From the NCBI GenBank assembly GCA_902557235.1, contig CACDZR010000003.1:1-64000 (forward strand): a stretch of DNA of 64,000 nucleotides. The letters are read 5' to 3'. Within the stretch, counting starts at the first letter, position 1. The number at the start of each line of letters is the position of its first letter. Below, piece after piece: positions 48,990-59,397 of the stretch. The position numbers and the translations under genes were made by a program. The DNA is from an uncultured Pelagibacteraceae bacterium. Its GTDB lineage: Bacteria > Pseudomonadota > Alphaproteobacteria > Pelagibacterales > Pelagibacteraceae. The notes under the pieces are model-generated. The model was not told the origin of the DNA. It made no database searches and saw only the letters and a program-made list of their open reading frames with translations.

Positions 48990-51227
48990 TTAATTTAATT
49001 TTAAATCAAATCGATCAGAATTCATAACTTTTACCCATGCAGCTATAAAATCTTTAACAAATTTTTCACTTGAGTCTTCACAGGCATAAACTTCTGCAAG
49101 AGCTCTTAGTTGAGAATTTGAACCAAAAATCAAATCAACCCTTGTTGCTTTCCATTTGGTTTTTTGAGTTTTTCTATCTTTTCCAACAAAAGTTTGTTCT
49201 GATTTATCTTCCTCTTTCCATGTAGTATTCATGTCTAATAGATTTACGAAATAATCGTTAGTAAGAGAACCAGGTTTATTTGTAAATACACCATAATTTG
49301 AACCATCATAGTTAGTATTTAAAACTCTCATACCACCTATAAGTGCTGTCATTTCTGGTGCAGTCAGACCCATTAGTTGTGCTTTATCAACCAATTTTTC
49401 TTCTGCTGAGACATTTGAAGCTCCGCCATTAAGATAGTTTCTAAAACCATCTGCCTGAGGCTCAAGAAGACCAAAAGAATGAATATCGGTTTGATCTTGT
49501 CTTGCATCTCCTCTACCTGCTGAAAATGGAACATTAACTTTATGCCCTGCCTTTCTAGCAGCCATCTCAATACCAACGCCACCTGCCAAAACAATTAAGT
49601 CTGCCATTGATACACTTTTCTTTTTGTTATCAAATTGATCTTTAATTTTATTTAAAGCTTTTACCACAGTTGATAATTTCTTAGGATTATTCACAGCCCA
49701 GCTTTTTTGCGGTTCTAGCATTACTCTTGCACCGTTAGCACCACCTCTTTTATCTGATCCTCTAAAAGTTGAAGCTGATGCCCATGCAGTAGAAACTAAA
49801 TCTGAAATTGATATTTTTGATTTAGAAATTTTGTTTTTTAAATCTTTTATATCTTTTGATTTAAGTTTGTACTTTGGTTTATCAATTGGATCTTGCCAAA
49901 TTAATTGCTCTTTTGGAACTTCACTACCCAAGTAACAAACTCTTGGGCCCATATCTCTGTGGGTTAATTTAAACCATGCTCGAGCAAATGCATCATGAAA
50001 CTCTTTAGGGTTTTGATGAAAATGCTTAGTAATTGGTCCATAACTCGGATCAACTTTCATTGATATATCTGTTGTTTGCATCATTGGTGGATGAAGCACA
50101 CCTTTTTGGTGCGCATCAGGAACCATTTTAATTTTTTGACCATTCTTCTTTGGAGTCCATTGATGAGCTCCAGCTGGGCTTTTTGTTAACTCCCAATCAT
50201 GACCATATAAACAATCCAAATAACCCATATCCCATTTTGTAGGATTTTGAGTCCAAGCACCTTCGATACCGCTGCTTATTGTATCGACACCTTTCCCAGA
50301 TTTATATCCACTATTCCATCCAGTTGACTGATCTTGAATTTTTGAAGCTTCAGGATCTGGACCTTTGTAAGACTCTGATGCAGCTCCGTGAGATTTTCCA
50401 AATGTATGTCCCCCTGCTACTAAAGCTGCCGTCTCATAGTCATTCATAGCCATTCTTCCAAATGTCTCTCTTATATCGTGTGCTGCTAATAATGGATCTG
50501 GATTTGCATCTGGACCTTGTGGATTTACATAGATTAAACCCATGTGTGAAGCTCCTAACGGCTGCTCCAAATCTCTTTTTCCACTATATCTTTCCACACC
50601 TAGCATTTCTTTTTCTGAACCCCAATAAATATCATCCTCTGGTTCCCAGATATCAGTCCTACCTGCGCCAAAACCAAAAGTTTTAAAACCCATGGAATCT
50701 AATGCTACGTTTCCAACTAATATAAATAGATCAGCCCATGAAATCTTTCTTCCGTACTTTTTTTTAATTGGCCATAAAAGTAATCTTGCTTTATCTAAAT
50801 TCACGTTATCTGGCCAAGAATTAAGTGGAGCAAATCTTTGATTACCAGTACCAGCACCACCTCTACCATCACCAGTCCTATAGGTTCCTGCAGCATGCCA
50901 AGCTAAACGGATAAATAATGGACCATAATGACCATAATCTGCAGGCCACCATTCTTGCGAATCTGTCATTAATTTTTTTAAATCTTTTTTTAGCGCCTTA
51001 AAATTAAGTTTTTTAAATTCTTTTGCGTAATTAAATTTTTTATCCATAGGATTAGATAAATTAGAGTGCTGACTAAGAATTTTTAGATTCAAACTGTTCG
51101 GCCAGAAATCCCTTACTGTTTGACCCCTTCCTGCAGAAAACTTTGCAGGTGTACCTGCTCCCGTAAAAGGGCATTTGCTTAATTCGTTAGCTTTAAAAGA
51201 TTTATTTTTAAAATTTTCAGTACTCAT
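48990..51227 (-). CDS. katG: Catalase-peroxidase
   Basis: [20 protein letters not shown] active site, [15 protein letters not shown] Tyr, [15 protein letters not shown] heme-ligand region; two-domain length. Confidence 0.96.
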   Translation of the reverse strand: MSTENFKNKSFKANELSKCPFTGAGTPAKFSAGRGQTVRDFWPNSLNLKILSQHSNLSNPMDKKFNYAKEFKKLNFKALKKDLKKLMTDSQEWWPADYGHYGPLFIRLAWHAAGTYRTGDGRGGAGTGNQRFAPLNSWPDNVNLDKARLLLWPIKKKYGRKISWADLFILVGNVALDSMGFKTFGFGAGRTDIWEPEDDIYWGSEKEMLGVERYSGKRDLEQPLGASHMGLIYVNPQGPDANPDPLLAAHDIRETFGRMAMNDYETAALVAGGHTFGKSHGAASESYKGPDPEASKIQDQSTGWNSGYKSGKGVDTISSGIEGAWTQNPTKWDMGYLDCLYGHDWELTKSPAGAHQWTPKKNGQKIKMVPDAHQKGVLHPPMMQTTDISMKVDPSYGPITKHFHQNPKEFHDAFARAWFKLTHRDMGPRVCYLGSEVPKEQLIWQDPIDKPKYKLKSKDIKDLKNKISKSKISISDLVSTAWASASTFRGSDKRGGANGARVMLEPQKSWAVNNPKKLSTVVKALNKIKDQFDNKKKSVSMADLIVLAGGVGIEMAARKAGHKVNVPFSAGRGDARQDQTDIHSFGLLEPQADGFRNYLNGGASNVSAEEKLVDKAQLMGLTAPEMTALIGGMRVLNTNYDGSNYGVFTNKPGSLTNDYFVNLLDMNTTWKEEDKSEQTFVGKDRKTQKTKWKATRVDLIFGSNSQLRALAEVYACEDSSEKFVKDFIAAWVKVMNSDRFDLKLN

Positions 51228-51262
51228 TTATTTTCCTATGATTAAATTAACTATATTTGTAG

Positions 51263-51279
51263 TTTATAATGGTTCTAAA
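51263..51279. promoter_or_regulatory. Candidate Irr/ICE-like box TTTATAA-TGG-TTCTAAA upstream of katG
   Basis: 17-nt palindrome, 6 of 7 arm positions complementary, 36 nt upstream of the katG start. Confidence 0.4.
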
Positions 51280-51322
51280 TAACTGTCAATTGGTTAATAA
51301 TGACGCTCAGTAAGTTAATAGA

Positions 51323-51721
51323 TTAATCTTCAAGTTTGACTAAAACTTCAATGGACTTAATTTTCTTTCCATTAATTTTTCTTTTAATGTCTATAGGTCC
51401 TACATCAGAGTTTTCTAGGTCAATTAATTTACCATCTTTCAAATCATAAAAATGATGATGATCGGTAACGTTTGTGTCAAAATAAGTTTGGTTTGAATTT
51501 ATAGGAATTTGTTTTAAGTATCCTTTTTTTTCAAAAGCATGGACTGTATTATAAACTGTTGCTAAGGATATCTTATTATCAATTTTATCCTTAATTTTTT
51601 GCTCCAACTCATTTATTGTAAAATGAAATGTTTTTTCTGTATTGAACAGTACTTCACATATTTGGATTCTTTGTTTAGTGGGTCTTAATCCAGAATTTCT
51701 TAATTTTTCTATATATTTCAC
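51323..51721 (-). CDS. irr: Fur-family regulator, likely Irr-type
   Basis: GLRPTKQRIQICEVLF, TVYNTVHAFEKKGYLK, TDHHHFYDLKDGKLIDLE; divergent to fabA-fabB-fabI, as I recall for irr in Rhizobiales. Confidence 0.78.
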   Translation of the reverse strand: MKYIEKLRNSGLRPTKQRIQICEVLFNTEKTFHFTINELEQKIKDKIDNKISLATVYNTVHAFEKKGYLKQIPINSNQTYFDTNVTDHHHFYDLKDGKLIDLENSDVGPIDIKRKINGKKIKSIEVLVKLED

Positions 51722-51815
51722 TATTTAAGTAAATTGTTAGTTAAAATTATTCTAAACTAGCATTATAGTTATATTATATGGTTTCAAAATCAAGTAAATA
51801 AGGATACTCAATTTT

Positions 51816-52316
51816 ATGAAAAAAAACTCTTACTCATATGATGAGCTTATAAACTGTGGTGAGGGCAAATTATTTGGTCCTGGTAATGCAAAATTACCCC
51901 TTCCACCAATGCTTATGTTTGATAGAATTACAGAAATTAATGACAACAAAGGAACTTTTAAAAAAGGTTTATTAAAAGCTGAGCTAGATATCAAAAATGA
52001 TCTTTGGTTTTTTGATTGTCATTTCAAAGAAGACCCTGTGATGCCAGGTTGTCTTGGACTTGATGCTATGTGGCAACTGGTTGGGTTTTATTTGGGCTGG
52101 ATAGGAAAACCTGGGAAAGGAAGAGCGCTGGGAGTTGGAACAGTAAAGTTCACAGGTGAAGTATTGCAAAATGTTAAATTAGTAACATATGAAATTGAAA
52201 TGAAAAAAATTATGTCGCCAGGTGGAACTACTGTTGGCCTAGCTAATGGTATTGTTTTAGCTGATGGAAAAAAAATTTACTCAGCAGATAGTTTGAAAGT
52301 AGGATTATTTAAGTAA
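51816..52316 (+). CDS. fabA: 3-hydroxydecanoyl-ACP dehydratase
   Basis: [30 protein letters not shown]. Confidence 0.96.
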   Translation: MKKNSYSYDELINCGEGKLFGPGNAKLPLPPMLMFDRITEINDNKGTFKKGLLKAELDIKNDLWFFDCHFKEDPVMPGCLGLDAMWQLVGFYLGWIGKPGKGRALGVGTVKFTGEVLQNVKLVTYEIEMKKIMSPGGTTVGLANGIVLADGKKIYSADSLKVGLFK

Positions 52317-53527
52317 TGAGAAGAGTGGTAATCACAGGGTTGGGTATTGTTTCTTGTTTAGGTAATAACCAAGAAGAAGTACATCAATCACTTTTAAATT
52401 CAAAATCAGGAATCTCTTTCTCTGAGGAATATAAAGAACATAACCTTAAAAGCCATGTTCATGGAAAACCTAATATTAAACTTGAAGATCATGTAGATAG
52501 AAAAACCATAAGATTTATGGGTTCAGGTTCAGCTTATAATTATATTGCAATGAAAGAAGCAATTAAAGATTCAGGCTTAGAGGAAAATGAAGTTAGTAAT
52601 TTTAAAACTGGAATTGTAATGGGCTCTGGAGGGCCGTCCATCGAAAATGTAATTTTAGCCGCGGATAAAACTAGAGCGAAAACTCCAAAATTAATGGGCC
52701 CATTTATTGTTCCAAGGACAATGGCAAGCACTGCCTCTGCTACACTTGCAGTTCCATTCAAAATTAAAGGAACAAACTATACAATGAGTTCTGCTTGTGC
52801 AACTAGTGGCCACTGTATTGGAAATTCTATGGAACTAATACAAATGGGCAAACAAGATATTGTGTTCGCTGGCGGTAGTGAGGAAATTCATTGGGCTATG
52901 ACTGCAATGTTTGATGCGATGACTGCTTTATCTTCAAAATATAATGATGCGCCAGAAACAGCATCGAGAGCCTATGACAAAACTAGAGATGGGTTTGTAA
53001 TAGCTGGTGGTGGTGGAGTTTTGGTACTTGAAGAATATGAACACGCAAAGGCTAGAGGAGCTAAAATTTATGCAGAATTAACTGGTTATGGAGCTACTTC
53101 TGACGGATATGATATGGTAGCGCCATCAGGCGAAGGAGCTGTAAGATGTATGCAAATGGCAATGGCCACTACAAAAAATAAAATTGATTATATAAATACT
53201 CATGGGACTTCAACTCCAGTTGGAGATATTACAGAATTAAATGCAGTAAAAAATACTTTTGGAGAAAATATCCCAAAAATAAGTTCAACAAAATCTTTAT
53301 CGGGTCATCCATTGGGTGCTGCTTCTGTTCATGAGGCAATTTATTGTTTAATTATGATGAAAAATAATTTCATTGCAGGATCAGCAAACATTAACGAAAT
53401 GGATGACGAAGCTAAAAAATTTCCAATTGTTTCAAAAACTGAGACAGGAGTAACTTTAAACACGGTAATGTCAAATAGTTTTGGTTTTGGTGGGACTAAC
53501 GCAGCATTAATTTTTGAAAAGGTTTAA
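52316..53527 (+). CDS. fabB: Beta-ketoacyl-ACP synthase I
   Basis: [14 protein letters not shown] active site, [22 protein letters not shown]. Confidence 0.95.
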   Translation: MRRVVITGLGIVSCLGNNQEEVHQSLLNSKSGISFSEEYKEHNLKSHVHGKPNIKLEDHVDRKTIRFMGSGSAYNYIAMKEAIKDSGLEENEVSNFKTGIVMGSGGPSIENVILAADKTRAKTPKLMGPFIVPRTMASTASATLAVPFKIKGTNYTMSSACATSGHCIGNSMELIQMGKQDIVFAGGSEEIHWAMTAMFDAMTALSSKYNDAPETASRAYDKTRDGFVIAGGGGVLVLEEYEHAKARGAKIYAELTGYGATSDGYDMVAPSGEGAVRCMQMAMATTKNKIDYINTHGTSTPVGDITELNAVKNTFGENIPKISSTKSLSGHPLGAASVHEAIYCLIMMKNNFIAGSANINEMDDEAKKFPIVSKTETGVTLNTVMSNSFGFGGTNAALIFEKV

Positions 53528-53529
53528 TT

Positions 53530-54315
53530 ATGAGTTTAATGAAAGGTAAAAAGGGATTAATAATGGGTGTTGCTAATGAAAGATCTATTGCCTGGGGCAT
53601 CTCTCAAAAATTAGCTGAAGCAGGAGCTGAATTAGCATTTACATATTTAGGTGATGCTCTTAAAAAAAGAGTAATACCTTTAGCAGAAAAATTAAATTCA
53701 AAAGTGACATTTAGTTGTGATGTTGAAAAAAAAGAAGAAGTTGTAAAATTATTTGAAGATATCAAATCTAAATGGGGGGAAATTGATTTTGTTGTTCACG
53801 CAGTCGCTTTTTCTGATAAGTCAGAATTATCAGGTGAATATTTAAATACTACTAGAGAAAACTTTTTAAGAAGTATGTTAATTTCATGCTTTTCATTTAC
53901 TGAAGTTGCAAAAGAAGCTTCAAAAGTAATGAAACAAGGTGGAGGTTTATTAACTTTAACTTATGAGTCTACTAAAGCAATTCCAAATTATAATGTTATG
54001 GGTGTTTGCAAGTCAGCTTTGGAGGCTAGTGTTAAATACCTAGCTAGAGATTTGGGTACTAAAGGCATGAGAGTAAATGCAATAAGCGCAGGACCTATAA
54101 AAACGTTAGCTGCATCCGCAATTGGCGATGCAAAATTCCTATATAAATGGAATGAAGACCATTCTTTTCTAAAGAGAAATGTGGATATCCATGATGTTGG
54201 AAATTCAGCATTATATCTATTGAGTGACCTTGCAAACGGAGTTACTGGTGAAATTCACTACGTAGATGCAGGATATAACAAGGTTGGCATGCCAGATCCT
54301 AAAAATATAAGTTAA
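53530..54315 (+). CDS. fabI: Enoyl-ACP reductase
   Basis: GVANERSIAWGISQKLAEAGAELAFTY; NVMGVCKSALEASVKYLA. Confidence 0.95.
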   Translation: MSLMKGKKGLIMGVANERSIAWGISQKLAEAGAELAFTYLGDALKKRVIPLAEKLNSKVTFSCDVEKKEEVVKLFEDIKSKWGEIDFVVHAVAFSDKSELSGEYLNTTRENFLRSMLISCFSFTEVAKEASKVMKQGGGLLTLTYESTKAIPNYNVMGVCKSALEASVKYLARDLGTKGMRVNAISAGPIKTLAASAIGDAKFLYKWNEDHSFLKRNVDIHDVGNSALYLLSDLANGVTGEIHYVDAGYNKVGMPDPKNIS

Positions 54316-54324
54316 ATTTTTAAT

Positions 54325-54444
54325 TTAAAACCCACCACGCCAATTGCTTTTATCATTGAATTGATCTTTTTCTTGTTTGGAAGTAGGCCTAAACAGATAA
54401 TAAATCACAAATACCAAGCAAAATAAAAATATAGATATCTCCAT
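54325..54444 (-). CDS. Small membrane-anchored ORF, 39 aa
   Basis: MEISIFLFCLVFVIYYLFRPTSKQEKDQFNDKSNWRGGF; N-terminal TM helix and polar tail. Not in the ORF track. Confidence 0.45.
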   Translation of the reverse strand: MEISIFLFCLVFVIYYLFRPTSKQEKDQFNDKSNWRGGF

Positions 54445-54456
54445 AATTTTTTAAAT

Positions 54457-56529
54457 CTACTCAGCTGCTTGTTTCATAGATAGTTTAACTTTACCTCTAT
54501 CGAAACCAATCACTTTAACTTTTACTTCGTCACCTTCTTTTACAACGTCAGTAACTTTAGCAACTCTTTTATCAGCAAGTTCTGAAATATGAACTAGTCC
54601 ATCTTGTTTTCCTAAGAAATTAACAAATGCACCAAACTCCATAATCTTCATTACTTTACCTGAATAAATTTTGTTTAATTCAGCTTTTGCAGTGATGTCT
54701 TTAATCATTTGAATTGCAATGTTTCTAGACTCCTCATCAGGAGCAGCAACTGTTACTACACCTTCATCATTTACGTCTACTTTAGCACCTGATTTTTCTA
54801 CAATCTCTCTGATCGTTGCTCCACCTTTTCCAATTACAGCAGCAATATCTTTTTTATCAACATTAACTTGTTCCATTTTTGGAGTGTGTTTTCCAACATC
54901 AGATCTTGAAGCTGACAATGCTTTATTCATTTCACCTAAGATATGAACTCTTCCATCTTTAGCTTGGCTCAATGCCTGTTCCATAATTTCAAAAGTAATA
55001 CCTGTAATTTTGATATCCATTTGAAGAGAAGTAATTCCATCTTTAGTTCCAGCAACTTTAAAGTCCATATCACCTAAGTGATCTTCGTCACCTAAAATAT
55101 CTGATAGAACACTGAAATCATCTCCTTCTTTAATTAATCCCATTGCAATACCTGCAACTGGCTCTTTAATCGGTACTCCAGCATCCATTAATGCTAAAGA
55201 AGTTCCACAAACAGTAGCCATTGAAGAGGAACCATTAGACTCGGTAATCTCAGAAACTACTCTAAAAGTGTATGGAAATGATTCTTTTGTTGGCAATGAA
55301 GAATTGATTGCTCTCCATGCTAGTTTACCATGTCCGATTTCTCTTCTACCAGTCCCAATTCTTCCAGTCTCTCCAACTGAAAAAGGAGGAAAGTTATAGT
55401 GAAGCATAAATCGTTCTCTTTGCAATCCATCTAAGCTCTCTATTCTTTGTTCATCATCAGATGTTCCTAAAGTTGCAACTACAATTGCTTGAGTTTCACC
55501 TCTGGTAAATAATGCAGAACCATGCGCTCTTGGTAAAACACCCACTTCACATTCAATAGGTCTTACATCTGATAAACCTCTACCATCAATTCTATTTTTG
55601 TTTTTCAGTATATCTGTTCTAACAATCGATTTTTCAAGATTTTTTAATTGACTGTTAACATCTAGATCGGTGTAATTTTCATCTTCCTCATAAAGCTTTT
55701 TAGCTTTATCAGTAATCTCTGAAATTTGGTTTGACCTATCTTGTTTATCTCTTGTTGCAAAAGCTTTCTTTAGATCTTCTGTAAAAGTTTCTTCAATTTT
55801 TTTCTTAACTTCTGAAAGATCTTTCTTTTCAACAGTCCACTCAGGTTTTCTACATTCTTTTGCAAGTTCCTCTATCATTTTAATTACAGGAACAAAGCCT
55901 TCATGACCAAATTTAACTGCATTCAACATTTCTTCTTCGGTTAAACCGCTTGCTTCAGACTCAACCATAAGCACAGCATCTTTTGTACCCGCTACAACTA
56001 AATCTAATTTTGATTTTTCTAATTCTGCCTTAGATGGATTTAAAACATATTTTCCATCAATAAATCCAACCCTTGAAGCTCCAACAGGGCCCTTAAATGG
56101 CATTCCTGATATAGCTAATGCTGCTGATGAAGCAGTGATTGATAAAATATCTGGCTCATTTTCTTTGTCATAGGAAATTACAGTTGGTAACAACTGAACT
56201 TCGTTTTTAAATTCATCAGGAAACAAAGGTCTGATTGGTCTGTCAATTAATCTAGAGATTAATGTTTCACTCTCAGTTGGTCTTGCTTCTCTTTTAAAAT
56301 ATCCACCTGGAATTTTTCCGGCTGCATAATATTTTTCTTGATAATTTACAGATAATGGAAAGTAATCCATATCAGGATTTACTTTTTTTGCTCCTACTAC
56401 TGTTGCTAGTACGACTGTCTCTCCGCATGTTGCGATTATTGCACCGTCTGCCTGTCTTGCTACTTTACCTGTTTCTAGACTTATCTTCTTTCCCGCTACT
56501 TCAATTTCCTTCTTATATACTTTAAACAT
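54457..56529 (-). CDS. pnp: Polyribonucleotide nucleotidyltransferase
   Basis: RNase PH repeats plus KH ([14 protein letters not shown]) and S1 domains. Confidence 0.97.
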   Translation of the reverse strand: MFKVYKKEIEVAGKKISLETGKVARQADGAIIATCGETVVLATVVGAKKVNPDMDYFPLSVNYQEKYYAAGKIPGGYFKREARPTESETLISRLIDRPIRPLFPDEFKNEVQLLPTVISYDKENEPDILSITASSAALAISGMPFKGPVGASRVGFIDGKYVLNPSKAELEKSKLDLVVAGTKDAVLMVESEASGLTEEEMLNAVKFGHEGFVPVIKMIEELAKECRKPEWTVEKKDLSEVKKKIEETFTEDLKKAFATRDKQDRSNQISEITDKAKKLYEEDENYTDLDVNSQLKNLEKSIVRTDILKNKNRIDGRGLSDVRPIECEVGVLPRAHGSALFTRGETQAIVVATLGTSDDEQRIESLDGLQRERFMLHYNFPPFSVGETGRIGTGRREIGHGKLAWRAINSSLPTKESFPYTFRVVSEITESNGSSSMATVCGTSLALMDAGVPIKEPVAGIAMGLIKEGDDFSVLSDILGDEDHLGDMDFKVAGTKDGITSLQMDIKITGITFEIMEQALSQAKDGRVHILGEMNKALSASRSDVGKHTPKMEQVNVDKKDIAAVIGKGGATIREIVEKSGAKVDVNDEGVVTVAAPDEESRNIAIQMIKDITAKAELNKIYSGKVMKIMEFGAFVNFLGKQDGLVHISELADKRVAKVTDVVKEGDEVKVKVIGFDRGKVKLSMKQAAE

Positions 56530-56580
56530 TTCATTTCCATTTCGTTTCGTTCGTTTCGATCCATTCCGTTCTATCTATCT
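56530..56580 (-). repeat. Simple-sequence-like purine-rich pnp leader (CGAAACGAACGAAACGAA...)
   Basis: Minus strand reads AGATAGATAGAACGGAATGGATCGAAACGAACGAAACGAAATGGAAATGAA between rpsO and pnp. Confidence 0.55.
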
Positions 56581-56586
56581 TGAATT

Positions 56587-56835
56587 CTATTTTCTTAAAT
56601 TCAATTTCGACAGTACATTTTTGTAAGAATCCATCTTATTTTTCTTCAGGTATTCTAACAATTTCTTTCTTCTATTTACCGCTCTCAACAATCCAACAGA
56701 TGAATGTTTATCCTTTTTGAATTGCTTAATATGTTTAGAGAGAGTTTCAATTTTCTCTGTTAGCAAAGCGATCTGTATCTCTGAAGATCCAGTATCTTTA
56801 TCGTGCATTGCTAATTCTTGTGCCTTCTTGTTCAT
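56587..56835 (-). CDS. rpsO: 30S ribosomal protein S15
   Basis: DTGSSEIQIALLTEKIETLSKHIKQFKKDKHSSVGLLRAVNRRKKLL. Confidence 0.96.
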   Translation of the reverse strand: MNKKAQELAMHDKDTGSSEIQIALLTEKIETLSKHIKQFKKDKHSSVGLLRAVNRRKKLLEYLKKNKMDSYKNVLSKLNLRK

Positions 56836-56847
56836 GCCTCTTTCTTC

Positions 56848-57216
56848 CTATTTATTTGATTGTTTTATTAAGTTTTCTATTTTTTCCGCATACTCAAAAG
56901 ACTCATCTTTTCTAAAAAGTAATTTTGGTAAAAATTTCATAACCACTTTTTGTGATAAAATTTTTCTAATTAAAAATGAGTATTCTTTTAAAACATTTAT
57001 AGTCTCCTCTGCATTTTTTCCTCCTAATGGTAGGACATATGCTTTGGCTATTTTTAAATCAGGGCTCATTCTTACCTCAGTAACTGTTATAGTATTAGTC
57101 TCTAAATTCGGCACCTTAGCCTCATTTCTTATAAAAATCATGCTTAAAGACTGCTTAATCATTTCGCCAACTCTTAACTGTCTTTGAGTTACTGGTTTTC
57201 CTATTCGATCTGACAT
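56848..57216 (-). CDS. rbfA: Ribosome-binding factor A
   Basis: QRQLRVGEMIKQSLSMIF; between infB and rpsO. Confidence 0.92.
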   Translation of the reverse strand: MSDRIGKPVTQRQLRVGEMIKQSLSMIFIRNEAKVPNLETNTITVTEVRMSPDLKIAKAYVLPLGGKNAEETINVLKEYSFLIRKILSQKVVMKFLPKLLFRKDESFEYAEKIENLIKQSNK

Positions 57217-59387
57217 TATATTGACCTCTCTGTAGATGTAACACTAAAAGCTTCTATTGTATCATTTTTTTGGAAATCCATATAATCCTTAACTGTAATA
57301 CCACATTCCTGACCACCACTAACCTGTTTGACTTGATTTTTCTCTCTGAATATTGAAGAAACTTTTCCTGTATATATAATCGCACCATCTCTTATAATCC
57401 TTACGTCTGAAGTACTATTAATTTCTCCTTCAGTCACTTTTGATCCTGCAACTTTGCCCGCCCCTGAAACTTTAAAAATTTCCAAAATTTGAGCTATACC
57501 AGTAATTTTTTCTTGTACATCTGGTGACAATAGTCCTGACATCTTTTTTTTAATATAATCTAAAACCTCATAAATTATGTTATAAGAACAAATTTTTATC
57601 TTTTCGTTTTCAGCAAGTTTTTTTGCTTCTTTACTAGGTTTAACATTAAATGCAATTAGAACAGCATTTGATGCTTTTGCTAGAGTGACATCTGTCTCTG
57701 TTACCATGCCTATATCAGCTAAAATTATTTTTGGCTTAACTTCATCATGTGTAATCTGATTGACTGCGTTTTTAATTGCCTCCGAAGATCCATGCACATC
57801 TGATTTAATTATTAAATTAAGTTCTTTTGACAAGTTATTTGAAAAAGCAGACTCTTGTGTTGCAAAAGATAAAGGATTTTTCCTAACTTTTGTTTCTTGA
57901 GCTCTATTTTCGCTTAAAGTTTTAGCTTCTTTCTCAGTCTCTAGAACAATGAAATCATCTCCTGCTTTTGATGCACCATTAATTCCTAAAATTTCTACTG
58001 GTGTTGAAGGTGAAGCTACATCAATACTTTGACCTTTGTCATTTATAATTGCCCTAACTTTTCCCCATTTTAAACCACTCACAAAAAAATCTCCCTTTTT
58101 GAGCATTCCAGTTGTTACAATTATATTTGCAACTGGTCCTCTGCCTGTATCTATCTTTGACTCTAGTACAATACCGGTTGCTTTAGACTGAAAATCAGTC
58201 TTAAGATCTAATATTTCAGCTTGTAGAATTATTGATTCAACTAATTTATCTAAATTTTTTTTTGTTTTAGTTGATATTTCGACCATTAAAGTATCTCCGG
58301 ATAAGTCTTCAGCGATTAATTCATGTTCTAATAATTGATTTTTTATCTTTTGTGGATCAGCTTCTGGTAAATCACATTTGTTTATTGCTACTACAATTGG
58401 AACATTAGCAGCTTTAGCGTGTTTAATTGACTCTACAGTTTGAGGCTTCACACCGTCATCTGCTGCAACAACTAATACAACTAGGTCAGTTAATTTTGAT
58501 CCTCTTGCCCTCATCTCTGTAAAGGCTGCATGACCTGGGGTATCAATGAAAGTTAATTTATTACCTTGGCTTTCTATCTGATAAGCTCCTATATGTTGTG
58601 TAATCCCACCAAATTCTCCTGAAACAACATTTGCACTTCTTAAAACATCTAACACAGAAGTTTTACCATGATCAACATGACCCATAACAGTAACAATTGG
58701 AGGTCTGTTTTTTAAATTTTCAGTTCTTGAGGCTTTGATTTTTTGAATTATTTCCTCTGCTTTTTCCTCTCTTATTGGATTATGTCCAAATTCTTTTACT
58801 AAATATTCAGCAGTGTCAGCAGCAAGTGTCTGATTGATCGTGACCGTAACGCCCATTCCAAACAAGTGCTTGATTACGTTGCTTGATTGTTCGGCCATTC
58901 TATTTGCTAACTCTCTTACCGTTATAGCTTCAGGTATATTAATATCTCTTTTGATAGGTTTAAGATTATCTTTACTTTCGTCTTTGTTTTGAGTTTTATT
59001 TTCTTTTTCTCTTGCTCTTTTAACAGAGGCCAAGCTTCTCTCTCTTGCCTCAATCTCATCACTCAATGCTCTAGAAACTGTTAGCTTAACTTCCCTTTTT
59101 TTTGTACCTGATTTTAACTTTTTATCTTTCGTGCTTCCATCATCTTTAAGTCTTTTAGTAGCTCTTTGTTCTGCGAGTTTTCTTTTTTCAAAGTCATTAG
59201 GGTTGACTTGAAATTTCGTCGAAAGCTTTGATTTATTGGGCCTGAATGAACTACCTTTTTTAGAAAACTTATTTTGTGATTTTTCAATTACGACAGAATG
59301 TTTTCCTTGAGATCTTGTTGTTTCAAAATTCTTAAAAGATTTTTTTGGCTTCCCAGAAATTGTTAATTTTAATTTTTTGTTTTCCAT
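57216..59387 (-). CDS. infB: Translation initiation factor IF-2
   Basis: RPPIVTVMGHVDHGKTSVLDVLR; FIDTPGHAAFTEMRARG. Confidence 0.97.
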   Translation of the reverse strand: MENKKLKLTISGKPKKSFKNFETTRSQGKHSVVIEKSQNKFSKKGSSFRPNKSKLSTKFQVNPNDFEKRKLAEQRATKRLKDDGSTKDKKLKSGTKKREVKLTVSRALSDEIEARERSLASVKRAREKENKTQNKDESKDNLKPIKRDINIPEAITVRELANRMAEQSSNVIKHLFGMGVTVTINQTLAADTAEYLVKEFGHNPIREEKAEEIIQKIKASRTENLKNRPPIVTVMGHVDHGKTSVLDVLRSANVVSGEFGGITQHIGAYQIESQGNKLTFIDTPGHAAFTEMRARGSKLTDLVVLVVAADDGVKPQTVESIKHAKAANVPIVVAINKCDLPEADPQKIKNQLLEHELIAEDLSGDTLMVEISTKTKKNLDKLVESIILQAEILDLKTDFQSKATGIVLESKIDTGRGPVANIIVTTGMLKKGDFFVSGLKWGKVRAIINDKGQSIDVASPSTPVEILGINGASKAGDDFIVLETEKEAKTLSENRAQETKVRKNPLSFATQESAFSNNLSKELNLIIKSDVHGSSEAIKNAVNQITHDEVKPKIILADIGMVTETDVTLAKASNAVLIAFNVKPSKEAKKLAENEKIKICSYNIIYEVLDYIKKKMSGLLSPDVQEKITGIAQILEIFKVSGAGKVAGSKVTEGEINSTSDVRIIRDGAIIYTGKVSSIFREKNQVKQVSGGQECGITVKDYMDFQKNDTIEAFSVTSTERSI

Positions 59388-59397
59388 AAGTCATTAC

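Noticed and set aside
49373-50686. ORFs overlapping katG on both strands
   Set aside because: Out-of-frame translations of a strongly conserved katG.
54312-54328. TTAAATT-TTT-AATTTAA hairpin between fabI and the 39-aa ORF as a terminator
   Set aside because: Pure A/T stem expected by chance in this DNA and no adjacent strong T tract.
56717-57187. 156-aa plus ORF across rpsO/rbfA
   Set aside because: Antisense to two confident genes; no motifs.
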